From: Paracoccus salsus | GTDB lineage: Bacteria; Pseudomonadota; Alphaproteobacteria; Rhodobacterales; Rhodobacteraceae | Direction of reading: 5' to 3' | Assembly: GCF_021556615.1 (NCBI RefSeq) | Contig: NZ_JAKGGD010000002.1 | Location: 496,001-560,000, forward strand | DNA: 64,000 nucleotides | Part shown: piece after piece, positions 27,783 through 35,523 of the stretch | Layout: the number at the start of each line of letters is the position of its first letter | Position numbering within the stretch: the first letter of the stretch is position 1 | Notes under the pieces: model-generated | Databases searched by the model: none | What the model was told of the DNA's origin: nothing | What the model saw: only the letters and a program-made list of their open reading frames with translations | Translations under genes and position numbers: made by a program

Positions 27783-29077
27783 TCCGGCGCCTCTACCGGC
27801 AAAAGCGCCATGCCGGGGATGGCCGGCGCGATGTCGTCGATCACCACGCGGTCGCCCGCGGCAAGCCCCTCGTCGATCACCACGCGCCCGTCCTGGTCGA
27901 AGGCGGGTGTGACCGGGCGCAGTTCCAGCCGATCACCAGCGCCTGCGACGCGCACCATGCCCCCGTGAAGGGCCGCCTCGGGGATGGCGATGACCCCGCT
28001 TCGCGGCGCGCCCTTGAAGGCAAGCTGCACCTGCATGTTGGAGACGAGCGGCAGGCGGCGGGGCGGGTCCGCGCCCGCGTAAGGATCGTCGACCGTCACC
28101 ACCACGGGCACGGTGCGGGCGCGGGCATCAAGCGCGCCCTCGATCCGGCTGACGCGCGCGGGCCATTCCTGCGCGGGGTCGGACAGGGGGCTGAGCGTCA
28201 CGCCGATCTGCGTGGCGGGCACACCGCGCATCATGTCATCGACGGAGATACCCCCGGGCAGATCGGCCACGAGGCGGCGAAAGCTGTCGATTGGCAGATG
28301 CGCCACGACCTCGGCCGCGGCGATCCCGTCGGCGCGGATGACCACCTGACCGGGTGCTACGGTCTGAAAGCGTTCGGCGCTCACCTCGGTCACGCGCAGA
28401 TCGAAGGGTGTCGCCAGCGCGGTCCGGTCAAGCGAGCGGCGCGCGCGGTCGATGGCGGCCTGCGTCCGCGCGGTCTGCGCCGCGATGCGCGCCTCGCGCG
28501 ACGGGATGAGGGCCAGCGTGTTCTCCAGCTCCGCCACCGTGCGACGGGCCAGAAGGGTGGCACGCTCGGCCTCGTCCAGACGCGCCTGCGGCACGGTCCC
28601 CTGTTCGGCCAGCCGGCGGGTCCGGGCCAGATCGGCCTCGGCCAAAGCCAGCCGGTCGCGTTCCAGTTCGAGGATACGACCCGTGTTGGCGGCCTCGGCG
28701 GTCAGTTGCGCGGCTTCGGCGGAAAAAGCTTTCAGATCGGCCTCGGCCTGCGCGAGCGCCAGTTCGTAATCGGCCGGATCGATCCGCAGCACCTCTGTCC
28801 CGGCCGGAATCAGGCGGCCCGGCTCAAGGTCGGGGTGACGCCAGATCACCTCGCCCTGCACCTCGGACACCGCCACCCAGGTTTCGGCGGCGCGCAGGTT
28901 GCCCCAGGCGGTGGCGGTGGGGCGAATCTGCTGCGCCGCGACCGTGATCACACGGACAGGCAGGGCCGCGTCACCGCCCTCGATCTGCGCGGGACCGGGG
29001 GCCTGCGAGATCATCCAGACCGCCGCGGCGATCCCGAGCCCGATGGGTGGCAGGGCGAGAAGGGGCGCAAACCGCAT
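27779..29077 (-). CDS. RND efflux periplasmic adaptor (membrane fusion protein)
   Basis: A 432-residue HlyD/AcrA-type adaptor. The start at 29077 (MRFAPLLALPPIGLGIAAAVWMI) yields a membrane-anchoring N-terminus. The frame could open at 29158, but that would overlap the cytochrome b561 gene. Domains in order: barrel-sandwich hybrid half (VSEVQGEVIWRHPDLEPG), long alpha-hairpin (AQAEADLKAFSAEAAQLTAE through ARRTVAELENTLALIPSREA), second hybrid half (RRSLDRTALATPFDLRVTEV), and a beta-barrel/membrane-proximal domain ending near VIDEGLAAGDRVVIDDI. It follows the cytochrome b561 gene by 4 bp and overlaps the permease gene, so the three form one operon. Confidence 0.93.
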   Translation of the reverse strand: MRFAPLLALPPIGLGIAAAVWMISQAPGPAQIEGGDAALPVRVITVAAQQIRPTATAWGNLRAAETWVAVSEVQGEVIWRHPDLEPGRLIPAGTEVLRIDPADYELALAQAEADLKAFSAEAAQLTAEAANTGRILELERDRLALAEADLARTRRLAEQGTVPQARLDEAERATLLARRTVAELENTLALIPSREARIAAQTARTQAAIDRARRSLDRTALATPFDLRVTEVSAERFQTVAPGQVVIRADGIAAAEVVAHLPIDSFRRLVADLPGGISVDDMMRGVPATQIGVTLSPLSDPAQEWPARVSRIEGALDARARTVPVVVTVDDPYAGADPPRRLPLVSNMQVQLAFKGAPRSGVIAIPEAALHGGMVRVAGAGDRLELRPVTPAFDQDGRVVIDEGLAAGDRVVIDDIAPAIPGMALLPVEAPE

Positions 29078-29081
29078 GGCC

Positions 29082-29579
29082 TCAGTCCTGCGCCCGGCGC
29101 ATCCGCGCCAGCGTGCCGTCGCGAAGGATGAACTGGTGATAGAGCGCGCCGACGACATGCAGGACGATCAGCGCCAGCAGCACGATCTTCATGACGTTGT
29201 GCCCCTGTGCGGCCGCTTCGACGCCGCCGAACCAGGCCAGCGCCCCGCTGACCGGCATCAGGATCATCAGCGCATACAGGCCGACATGGGTCAGCCTGGC
29301 AAGCAGGGCCTGCCCCGTGCCGCTTTCGACGGCAGGCGGCACACCGCGCCGGGCGCGCAGGGCAAGGCGCCAGACAGCAAGCGTCAGGACCAGCGCGCCG
29401 CCCGCCACATGGGCCAGCACAAGCGGGTCGAACCCGACCTCGAGCCCTTCGGTGACACGATCCCAAGCCGCGGACATCGCATCCTTGAACAGGTATTGTT
29501 GCGCGATCAGCGCGACAACGATCCAGTGCAGTGCGATCTGCAGGCGGGAATATCCGGTCGGGGCGGTCTCGGGGCGCAT
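29082..29579 (-). CDS. Cytochrome b561 family protein
   Basis: A 165-residue four-helix di-heme membrane protein of the bacterial cytochrome b561 (CybB) group, which moves electrons from the quinone pool or superoxide at the inner membrane. Heme-ligand histidines sit in QIALHWIVVALI, LVLAHVAGGALVL, LARLTHVGLYALM and VLHVVGALYHQFILRDGTL. The C-terminal 'YHQFILRDGTL-RM' is diagnostic. It is first in the operon with the RND adaptor and permease and divergent from a TetR gene. The pairing of a redox protein with an RND pump under TetR control is unusual; a link to redox-active substrates is only inference. Confidence 0.93.
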   Translation of the reverse strand: MRPETAPTGYSRLQIALHWIVVALIAQQYLFKDAMSAAWDRVTEGLEVGFDPLVLAHVAGGALVLTLAVWRLALRARRGVPPAVESGTGQALLARLTHVGLYALMILMPVSGALAWFGGVEAAAQGHNVMKIVLLALIVLHVVGALYHQFILRDGTLARMRRAQD

Positions 29580-29646
29580 GGCGGGGCCTTTCTGTCGGAT
29601 GCGTGCGAGTCGGAATGGAGGTTGCGGATGACAGGAGTGTATGTAA

Positions 29647-29662
29647 GTTAGTTATCACTAAC
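29647..29662. promoter_or_regulatory. Palindromic operator candidate between cytochrome b561/RND operon and TetR gene
   Basis: GTTAGT-TATC-ACTAAC: perfect 6-bp arms with a 4-bp centre, in the 96-bp divergent intergenic region, 14 bp before the TetR start codon. Size, symmetry and position fit a TetR-family operator that represses both directions. Protein binding is inferred. Confidence 0.6.
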
Positions 29663-29675
29663 AAGAGGAACTCGC

Positions 29676-30299
29676 ATGGCAGGGCGTCAGAGCGCGGAAG
29701 ATCGCAAGGCGCAGATCGTCGCCGAGATGTTGCGGCTGGCCGACGAGATCGGGCCGGACCGTCTCAGCACGACGGACGTGGCCCGGGCGGTCGGGCTCAG
29801 CCAACCGGCGATCTTTCGGCATTTTCCAAGCAAGGGCGCCCTCTGGCTTGCCGTGGCCGAGGACATCGCGGCGCGTTTGCGCAGGGCTTGGACTGCGGCC
29901 GAGGCGCAGGAAGCCACGCCGGACACGCGCCTGAAGGCGCTGATCGGGGCGCAACTGGCCGCCATTGCCGGGACGCCCGCCCTGCCCTCGATCCTGTTCT
30001 CGCGCGAGCTGCAAGTGGACAACATCGCGCTTAGGGACGTGTTTCGCGGGCTTCTCGCCACGTTCACGGGACGCCTCGTCACCGCGCTCCGGGATCAGCA
30101 GGCATCGGGCGTTCTGCGCCGCGACATCGCGGCCGAGGACGTCGCGATGCTGCTGACATCGCTGGTGCAAGGGGTTGCGATCCGGTGGACGCTGGGCGCG
30201 CGCGGCTTTCCCCTTGTCGAGGAAGGTCTGCGGCTCTTTGATCTTCAGATGGCATTGCTGCGCACACAGGAGGACGCACCCGATGGGCACGACAAATAG
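29676..30299 (+). CDS. TetR/AcrR family transcriptional regulator
   Basis: A 207-residue repressor. The N-terminal HTH is clear: ADEIGPDRLSTTDVARAVGL then SQPAIFRHFPSKGALWLAVAEDI. It is followed by an all-helical ligand and dimerisation domain ending with LLTSLVQGVAIRWTLGARGF. An AGAGGA ribosome-binding site precedes the ATG. It is divergent from the cytochrome b561 - adaptor - RND permease operon and probably represses it through the palindrome between them. The last 17 bp overlap the start of the next membrane-protein gene. Confidence 0.94.
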   Translation: MAGRQSAEDRKAQIVAEMLRLADEIGPDRLSTTDVARAVGLSQPAIFRHFPSKGALWLAVAEDIAARLRRAWTAAEAQEATPDTRLKALIGAQLAAIAGTPALPSILFSRELQVDNIALRDVFRGLLATFTGRLVTALRDQQASGVLRRDIAAEDVAMLLTSLVQGVAIRWTLGARGFPLVEEGLRLFDLQMALLRTQEDAPDGHDK

Positions 30300-30669
30300 G
30301 GCCTCGCGCATCGCGGGCGCCGTCGCGATCGGCTTTGGCCTGCTGACGATCGCGTCAGGTGGCGCCACCCTGCTTGGCGGGCTCGACATGGGGCGGGTCG
30401 TAGGCTTCGTTCTGTGGTTCAACACGCTGGCCGGGCTGGCCTATGTCGCGGCCGGTCTTGGCCTCTGGCGGGGGCGGCCATGGGCCTTTGCCCTGTCGCT
30501 CGCCATATTTGTGGCGACGGTGCTGGTCTTCGCGGGATTCGGCCTGCACGTCGCACAGGGCGGCGCGTTCGAGATGCGGACCGTCTTCGCCATGACCCTG
30601 CGCAGCGCGGTCTGGGGCGTCATCGCGCTTGTGGCGCGCCTGTCCCGACCGCCGATGCATCGCGGCTAG
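30283..30669 (+). CDS. Small four-TM membrane protein downstream of the TetR gene
   Basis: A 128-residue polytopic protein with four hydrophobic segments (IAGAVAIGFGLLTIASGGAT, VVGFVLWFNTLAGLAYVAAGL, WAFALSLAIFVATVLVFAGF, TLRSAVWGVIALVARLSRP). The start at 30283 is preceded by AGGAGG and lies inside the 3' end of the TetR gene, so the two are co-translated. I know similar unnamed membrane proteins near regulators but cannot give a function. An accessory role to the RND system is possible from position only. Confidence 0.75.
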   Translation: MGTTNRASRIAGAVAIGFGLLTIASGGATLLGGLDMGRVVGFVLWFNTLAGLAYVAAGLGLWRGRPWAFALSLAIFVATVLVFAGFGLHVAQGGAFEMRTVFAMTLRSAVWGVIALVARLSRPPMHRG

Positions 30670-30764
30670 GATCGCCGGGGACACGCGGCGCTTCGCCGTT
30701 GCCCCATTGGCACGGTCTGCCTGATTGGCGCACGCGGGGTCTCGACCTTGTCGTCACCAGAAGA

Positions 30765-31142
30765 TCAGGTCACGCCGGCGGGAAAGACAAATTCCCGGAA
30801 CACCCTGGAGCGCGCGACGAGGTCGTCGGATGTCACGCGGAGGATGAACACGGCCGTCATGTCCGTTTCGGCGATCCCGTCGACCGCGCAGTCCTCGAAG
30901 GCGAGCATTCAGGCCGTAGTCAGAACGCAGCTTTCGCCGGCATGGACGCGGTAGAGAAAGACCTCGCGCCCGGTCTCGGACCGTTGCTGCACCCGGACGG
31001 AGCCCGGCGGTAGCAGCATCAGATTGTCCGCGGATTGACCAGGCGCGACGACCTGCGCGCCGGCCGGGACGCTTGCGATCTGGCTGCCATGCGCCCATTC
31101 GGTGCGCATCTTCGCGGCGAGGTTCGTCAGACCCTCGAAACG
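30765..31142 (-). pseudogene. Crp/Fnr family regulator, inactivated (in-frame TGA, C-terminus lost)
   Basis: The reading frame RFEGLTNLAAKMRTEWAHGS, then SVPAGAQVVAPGQSADN and GSVRVQQRSETGREVFLYRV, matches the cyclic-nucleotide-binding-like domain of Crp/Fnr regulators. Where the family has HAGESCVLTTACMLA, the Cys codon is TGA (30909-30911). The same frame then continues MLAFEDCAVDGIAETDMTAV through SRVFREFVF before a second stop. The DNA-binding helix-turn-helix is absent. A nonsense mutation plus truncation makes a functional product unlikely. It lies at the end of a run of decayed genes on this strand. Confidence 0.75.
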
Positions 31143-31338
31143 GTCGATCCAGCCCTCGTCCTCGGTCCTCGCGACGCCTCCAGTCGTTCGGCAGGTGTCG
31201 GCGCGGCGGTAGCCCGCATCGCCGGGAATGCGCAGGTCACAGGGACCTTGTCGAGAAATACCAGACCTTCGTGTCGTGCCTTCGCCGATGCGCGCCTCGG
31301 CTTCAACCATGGCCTGCGGCGTCGGCACGATTGCATCC

Positions 31339-31725
31339 TCACCGGGCTGCCCGTTCTCGGGTGTGGCGACCTTGTGCGCCTCGGCGCCCTGCTGGCTGGC
31401 CCGCATGGTCAGGATCAGCCCCCAGCAGCGCCGGTGCCTGGTGCGCCAGGAGAGCGGCGCCGTTCGGCAGCAGCCAGAACAGGGACCGGGGGCGCCCATT
31501 GCGCGGCGACGAAGACCGGGCGCCAGAGCGCCCTGAGCGCGAGCAGCCCGCCCGGGGCCGCCAGCACGAACAGCGCGCCATGGCCACCACGGCACCCGGC
31601 AGACCGAAGCCGCCTGAACCCAGCGCAGGCGCCAGACCGATCAGGCCCATGGTCATCCCCGGAACGCTGATCGGAAAATGTTCAAGCCGTTTCGGCAGGG
31701 AGGCGTGTTCGGTCTGGACACTCAT
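31339..31725 (-). pseudogene. SLAC1/TehA-like channel gene remnant, frameshifted
   Basis: The frame opens with LPKRLEHFPISVPGMTMGLI then GLAPALGSGG, the characteristic start of SLAC1/TehA (tellurite-resistance/C4-dicarboxylate) transporters. After about 50 residues the hydrophobic pattern moves into another frame (LFVLAAPGGLLALRALWRPV) while the first frame turns Arg/Cys/Ser-rich, showing an indel near 31570. The family is about 320 residues long and nothing of the remaining helices is recoverable. It starts 13 bp after the bacterioferritin-like remnant. Family identification rests mainly on the N-terminus. Confidence 0.5.
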
Positions 31726-31737
31726 CGCGCGCCTCCG

Positions 31738-32221
31738 TCAGTCGTCGTCGTCGCCGAAGGCGACCAGCTTGGCGCTGCAGGTCTTCTCGCCAAGCCGCTC
31801 GATCAGATCGCGTTGCAGGTCCAGCCAGCCTTGGCGGCCTTCCTCGTCCAGCACGATCGTCTCGAAGAGCGCGCGGGCGCCGATGTCGCCCAGCTCGGCC
31901 ACGTGCATGGCGGCCCTGGTGTAGCAGGAGATCGCCTCTTCCTCGTCCGCGAGGTCACCCCTGAACATGGCGGGCAGTGTTTCGGCCGCGGGCGGGCGCC
32001 TTGTCGAAACCAAGCTGCGGCTTGGCCTTCAGGACCATCAGCCGGTCGATGAACACGTCGGAATGGCCCGGCCCTTCGGACATGTCCTCGTGCATCTGGT
32101 CGGCGAGCCCGGTCAGCCCCCAGTCGTCCAGCGTGTGGGCGTGCAACCGTTATTGATGCGCCGCGGTCATCTTCACTGTCACGGCGCGTTGCAGATATTC
32201 GATGATCCGTTCGTTTGACAT
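31738..32221 (-). pseudogene. Bacterioferritin-like (ferritin-superfamily) gene, nonsense and frameshift
   Basis: From the ATG at 32221 (GGGAGA upstream) the frame reads MSNERIIEYLQRAVTVKMTA, AHQ, then TAA (32150-32152). Bacterioferritin-like proteins have HQYxLHAH here, so a Tyr codon became a stop. Reading on gives RLHAHTLDDWGLTGLADQMH, EDM and HSDVFIDRLMVLKAKPQLGF. A one-base indel near 31990-32000 then shifts to ETLPAMFRGDLADEEEAISC, followed by the metal-ligand region RALFETIVLDEEGRQGWLDL. Two independent lesions make this a clear pseudogene. The intact ancestor would be about 160 residues. Confidence 0.8.
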
Positions 32222-32275
32222 GGTTGTTCTCCCTGCCTTGCGGGCAGTCTTTTCCAGGCGCAGACACCGCTGGTG

Positions 32276-32428
32276 TCAGTCGTGCTCGCCCCTGGTCCGA
32301 TCGCTGCCGATCAGGGCCTCGACGGTGTAGACGAAAATCGCCATCCCGATGACCCCGGCAGCGGCCACGCCCAGCAGGACGATGATGTCAACCGGGCCAC
32401 CCATATCCGACCGATGCGAATGGGTCAT
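32276..32428 (-). CDS. Small single-TM protein, 50 residues
   Basis: From the ATG at 32428: MTHSHRSDMGGPVDIIVLLG, then VAAAGVIGMAIFVYTVEALI and a charged tail GSDRTRGEHD. One strong transmembrane helix (about residues 14-38). The frame is open and uninterrupted but continues upstream into the remnant of a Crp/Fnr gene that has lost its own stop, and the ribosome-binding site is weak. It may be a surviving small membrane protein or part of the same decay. No family recognised. Confidence 0.4.
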   Translation of the reverse strand: MTHSHRSDMGGPVDIIVLLGVAAAGVIGMAIFVYTVEALIGSDRTRGEHD

Positions 32429-32841
32429 GCCCCCGCCAGAGATGCGGGCAACGAACGCGGGCAGACGCGACGCGTGTCGCCGAACGCCTGCGCGGCGGAA
32501 AAGGATACTCTTCGTCACCAGGTCTCGCAACTCTTCGAGGGGCAGCACCAGCCAGCTGCTCGGCGTCAGACAGACTGCGCGCACGGCGATTTCCGAGCGG
32601 GCGAGGATTGTCGCGGTGACCGGCATGCCATCCTGGCCACCAAACGCGCGGCATTCGGCCCAGGGCTCCGTCGGTTCCTCGTGCGAAAATGGACCCGGAT
32701 GCTTCCGCACGCCAAAGGAACGAAGTATCGGGGCGGACCCTTCCATTGAAGGGCCACCTCGCCCGCGAGCGCTGTTCGCGGTTGCCCCACGGCCGCAAGC
32801 ACGTCTTCGACAAGAGCACGTTCTTCGGCTTGGCTCGTCAA
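32429..32841 (-). pseudogene. Second Crp/Fnr-type regulator, frameshifted and lacking its DNA-binding domain
   Basis: The frame from 32841 reads MTSQAEERALVEDVLAAVGQ then WKGPPRYFVPLACGSIRVHF, the N-terminal part of a Crp/Fnr sensor domain. Near 32690 sense continues in another frame: GQDGMPVTATILARSEIAVR then LPLEELRDLVTKSILFR, the C-helix region of the same domain. The expected winged helix and stop are missing. Instead the second frame runs directly into the 50-residue membrane ORF. This implies one indel plus a deletion. Family assignment is from pattern only. Confidence 0.55.
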
Positions 32842-33065
32842 CGGACCAGTCCTGCTTCCGAGAGCGCGCCTGCGTCAGCCGAATGTTCGACGACTGCGGC
32901 GGTGCGGCAGGCGAACGGGTCCGGCGACAGCAAAGGCTCGGCGTGCAAGCCAGCGAAGTCTCCAGCATTGCCGCAGGCGAGGAAACTGGCGCGCACCCAG
33001 AGCACGGCTGAGCAACGCGAGGTGCGTGGCATGTGATCACCCTCACCATGTGATCGCGGTCGTGC

Positions 33066-33530
33066 ATGGCGGGCAGGCTCAGGACGGTGACTTCGTCACG
33101 TTCGGTTCGAAGCAACCTGTCACGGTGCTTAGCCGGGCACCCGGATATCGATGGACGGCAAGGGACGCTGCCTCGACACCATCCTCATCGAACGCCTCTG
33201 GCTGTCCCCGAGGAGGAGCGCGTCCATCTGCGCGCTTGGGAAACCGGCGCACAGGCCGGGGCGGGCATTGGCAGATCGATCAGCCTCGGCAACCATCAGC
33301 GGCTTCACGCCGCCCATGGCGCTCAACCGCCCGCCGTGGCCTGCGTCAACCGGATCGAAACCGACCAGCAGCGGCAGAGAGCCGCTTCAATCATCCCGGG
33401 ATCTGTGCAGGAATGGGATAAGCTCCGCCCGGACGAGGTGACGGCAGTTGTGGCTTTTCTTGCCGCGGGCAACGTCGCATACATGTCCGGCTCTCTGGTG
33501 GAAATGGCCCGCGCCCAGGCCGTCGCCTGA
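33066..33530 (+). pseudogene. Short-chain dehydrogenase remnant (C-terminal part)
   Basis: The 3' end reads RPDEVTAVVAFLAAGNVAYM then SGSLVEMARAQAVA, which matches the conserved C-terminus of classical SDR proteins ('EEVA-x-V-x-FLAS-x-x-A-x-Y-x-TG-x-x-x-x-x-GG'), with the usual Gly-Gly degraded. Upstream the frame gives ACVNRIETD, a shadow of the VNAVxPGxIET loop. No Rossmann glycine motif or YxxxK site is readable in a single frame. Probably a decayed gene; low certainty for its upstream extent. Confidence 0.4.
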
Positions 33531-33559
33531 GTCCGGCTCGCTTTATGAAGGAGGCTTCG

Positions 33560-34942
33560 ATGACGCTAGATCTGACACAGAACGACATATCCGAAGTGGT
33601 CGCGGCCGACCGCCAGCATGTCTGGCATCACCTGAGCCAGCACAAGCAGTATGAGACCAACGACCCCCGCGTCTTTGTCGAGGGCAAGGGCATGCGGCTT
33701 TGGGACGCGACCGGCAGGGAATACCTCGATGCGGTCTCGGGCGGCGTGTGGACGGTCAATGTGGGCTATGGCCGCGAAAGCATCGCCAACGCCGTGCGCG
33801 ACCAGCTGGTCAGGCTCAACTATTACGCCGGGGCTGCCGGCAACGTACCGGCCGCGGTGTTCGCCGAGAAGCTGATCGCGAAGATGCCCGGCATGAGCCG
33901 TGTCTATTACTCGAATTCGGGTTCCGAAGCCAACGAGAAGGTCTACAAGATGGTCCGCCAGATCGCGGCGCGCCATCACGGCGGGCGGAAATGGAAGATC
34001 CTGTACCGCGACCGCGACTATCACGGCACGACGATCGCCACCCTCGCAACATCGGGCCAGGATCAGCGCGCGGAACAATACGGGCCCTACCCGGACGGGT
34101 TTGTCCGCGTCCCCCACTGCCTGGAATACCGCAAGCAATGGGATGTCGAGAACTATGGTCAGCGCGCCGCCGATGCGATCGAGGAGGTGATCCTGCGCGA
34201 GGGACCGGACTCCGTCGGGGCGATCGTGCTGGAGCCGGTGACCGCAGGTGGCGGCGTCATCACCCCGCCCGAGGGATACTGGCCGCGCGTGCAAGAGATC
34301 TGCCGCAAATACGACATCCTGCTGCATATCGACGAGGTGGTCTGCGGGCTGGGCCGCACCGGCGCCTGGTTCGGCTACCAGCAATACGGGATCCAGCCGG
34401 ATTTCGTGACCATGGCCAAGGGCGTGGCCTCGGGTTATGCCGCGATCTCGTGCACCGTCACGACCGAGCGCGTCTTCGAGATGTTCAAGGACGCGCCCGC
34501 AGACAGCATGAGCTATTTCCGCGACATCTCGACATTCGGCGGCTGCACGGCGGGACCCGTGGCGGCACTCGAAAACATGCGCATCATCGAGGACGAGGGG
34601 CTGCTGGAGAACTGCACCCGGATGGGCGAGCGGTTGCTGGCCAATCTGCGGACGCTGATGGACAGGCATCAGGTCATCGGCGATGTGCGCGGCAAGGGGC
34701 TGTTCTGCGGCGCCGAACTGGTTGCGGATCGGCAAACAAAGGAACCGCTGGACGAGAAGAAGGTGCAGGCCGTCGTCGCCGACTGCATGGCCCAGGGCGT
34801 CATCATCGGCGCGACCAACCGCTCTCTCAACGGCGGGCTGAACAATACGCTGTGCCTGTCGCCCGCGCTGATCGTGACCGAAACCGACATCGACCGCATC
34901 ACCGACGCGATCGACCGCGCCCTGTCCAGCGTGGCGGGCTGA
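33560..34942 (+). CDS. tpa: Taurine--pyruvate aminotransferase
   Basis: A 460-residue class III PLP aminotransferase that converts taurine and pyruvate to sulfoacetaldehyde and alanine. It closely follows Tpa sequences known from Rhodobacterales: LDLTQNDISEVVAADRQHVW at the N-terminus, AVSGGVWTVNVGYGRESIA, RVYYSNSGSEANEKVYKMVR, DYHGTTIATLATSGQ, and LHIDEVVCGLGRTGAWFGYQ. The PLP lysine is Lys287 in TMAKGVASGYAA. STFGGCTAGP and GVIIGATNRSL also match. The start at 33560 has GGAGG six bases upstream. No tauABC transporter, tauR or xsc is adjacent. The upstream DNA is a pseudogene region. Confidence 0.92.
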   Translation: MTLDLTQNDISEVVAADRQHVWHHLSQHKQYETNDPRVFVEGKGMRLWDATGREYLDAVSGGVWTVNVGYGRESIANAVRDQLVRLNYYAGAAGNVPAAVFAEKLIAKMPGMSRVYYSNSGSEANEKVYKMVRQIAARHHGGRKWKILYRDRDYHGTTIATLATSGQDQRAEQYGPYPDGFVRVPHCLEYRKQWDVENYGQRAADAIEEVILREGPDSVGAIVLEPVTAGGGVITPPEGYWPRVQEICRKYDILLHIDEVVCGLGRTGAWFGYQQYGIQPDFVTMAKGVASGYAAISCTVTTERVFEMFKDAPADSMSYFRDISTFGGCTAGPVAALENMRIIEDEGLLENCTRMGERLLANLRTLMDRHQVIGDVRGKGLFCGAELVADRQTKEPLDEKKVQAVVADCMAQGVIIGATNRSLNGGLNNTLCLSPALIVTETDIDRITDAIDRALSSVAG

Positions 34943-34944
34943 CC

Positions 34945-34978
34945 GGACCATGCGGCGGGGAAACCGCGCCGCATGTCC
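34945..34978. terminator. Strong stem-loop between convergent tpa and ialB-like genes
   Basis: Core arms CATGCGGCG / CGCCGCATG (9 bp, perfect) extend outward to GGAC / GTCC with one bulged C. The loop is GGGAAACCG. It starts 3 bp after the tpa stop codon and lies between converging genes, so it may terminate transcription in both directions. Confidence 0.65.
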
Positions 34979-34991
34979 CTGGACATTCCCG

Positions 34992-35501
34992 CTAGGGCAG
35001 CATGGCTTCAGCCTTGCTGAAACCGGACAGCTGGAAGGACAGCGCGATGTCGCGCCCATCGCGGCCCTTGACGGTCGCGGTCAACTGTTCGCCCGCGCGC
35101 ATGGCTTGCAGCCACGCCTCGTCAACCGCACCGCTGGCATAGCAGCCCTGGCCATCGCAGCTGTCATAGGCAAGCGTCGCCACCGACTGCTCATCGACAG
35201 ACATCGCCACGCCCTGCGACAGCGATACCCCGAACGGCACCGTCATCACCGAGCGGGTCGCGTCCTGTCCGGCGACGCGGGCGAACGAAGCCGTCGCAAG
35301 GCGCTGGTTGCCTTCGGACACGATCAGGCTTTGCGAGAACTCGCACAGAAGCTCGTCCGGGTTGGCCTGGTTCGAGCACGAGATCAGCCATAGCGGCGGT
35401 GGCGGCGGCGCGGCTGTTGTCGCGTCCTCCTGTGCCACGGCCTCGGACCCTGTCAGCAGCGCCAGCGCGACTGCGACCGTCATCGCGGTATTCCAGATCA
35501 T
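34992..35501 (-). CDS. Invasion-associated locus B (IalB) family periplasmic protein
   Basis: A 169-residue secreted protein. The signal peptide MIWNTAMTVAVALALLTGSE (cleavage near EAVAQ) is followed by a Pro-rich linker and the IalB core: LWLISCSNQANPDELLCEFS, TVPFGVSLSQGVAMSVDEQS and YDSCDGQGCYASGAVDEAWL. Paired cysteines (Ser-Cys-Ser/Leu-Leu-Cys and Cys-Asp-Gly-Gln-Gly-Cys) suggest two disulfides. The family is common in alphaproteobacteria and was named from Bartonella invasion, but its molecular role is unclear. It begins 22 bp after the stop of the giant autotransporter on the same strand, with AAGGAA before the ATG. Co-transcription and a cell-envelope role are reasonable inferences. 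Confidence 0.88.
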   Translation of the reverse strand: MIWNTAMTVAVALALLTGSEAVAQEDATTAAPPPPPLWLISCSNQANPDELLCEFSQSLIVSEGNQRLATASFARVAGQDATRSVMTVPFGVSLSQGVAMSVDEQSVATLAYDSCDGQGCYASGAVDEAWLQAMRAGEQLTATVKGRDGRDIALSFQLSGFSKAEAMLP

Positions 35502-35523
35502 CTCGTTCCTTCCATCCGGTTTC

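Noticed and set aside
30909..30911. In-frame TGA replacing cysteine as a possible selenocysteine codon
   Set aside because: The gene also lacks its C-terminal domain and ends soon after, no SECIS-like hairpin was recognised, and neighbouring genes are similarly decayed. A nonsense mutation is simpler.
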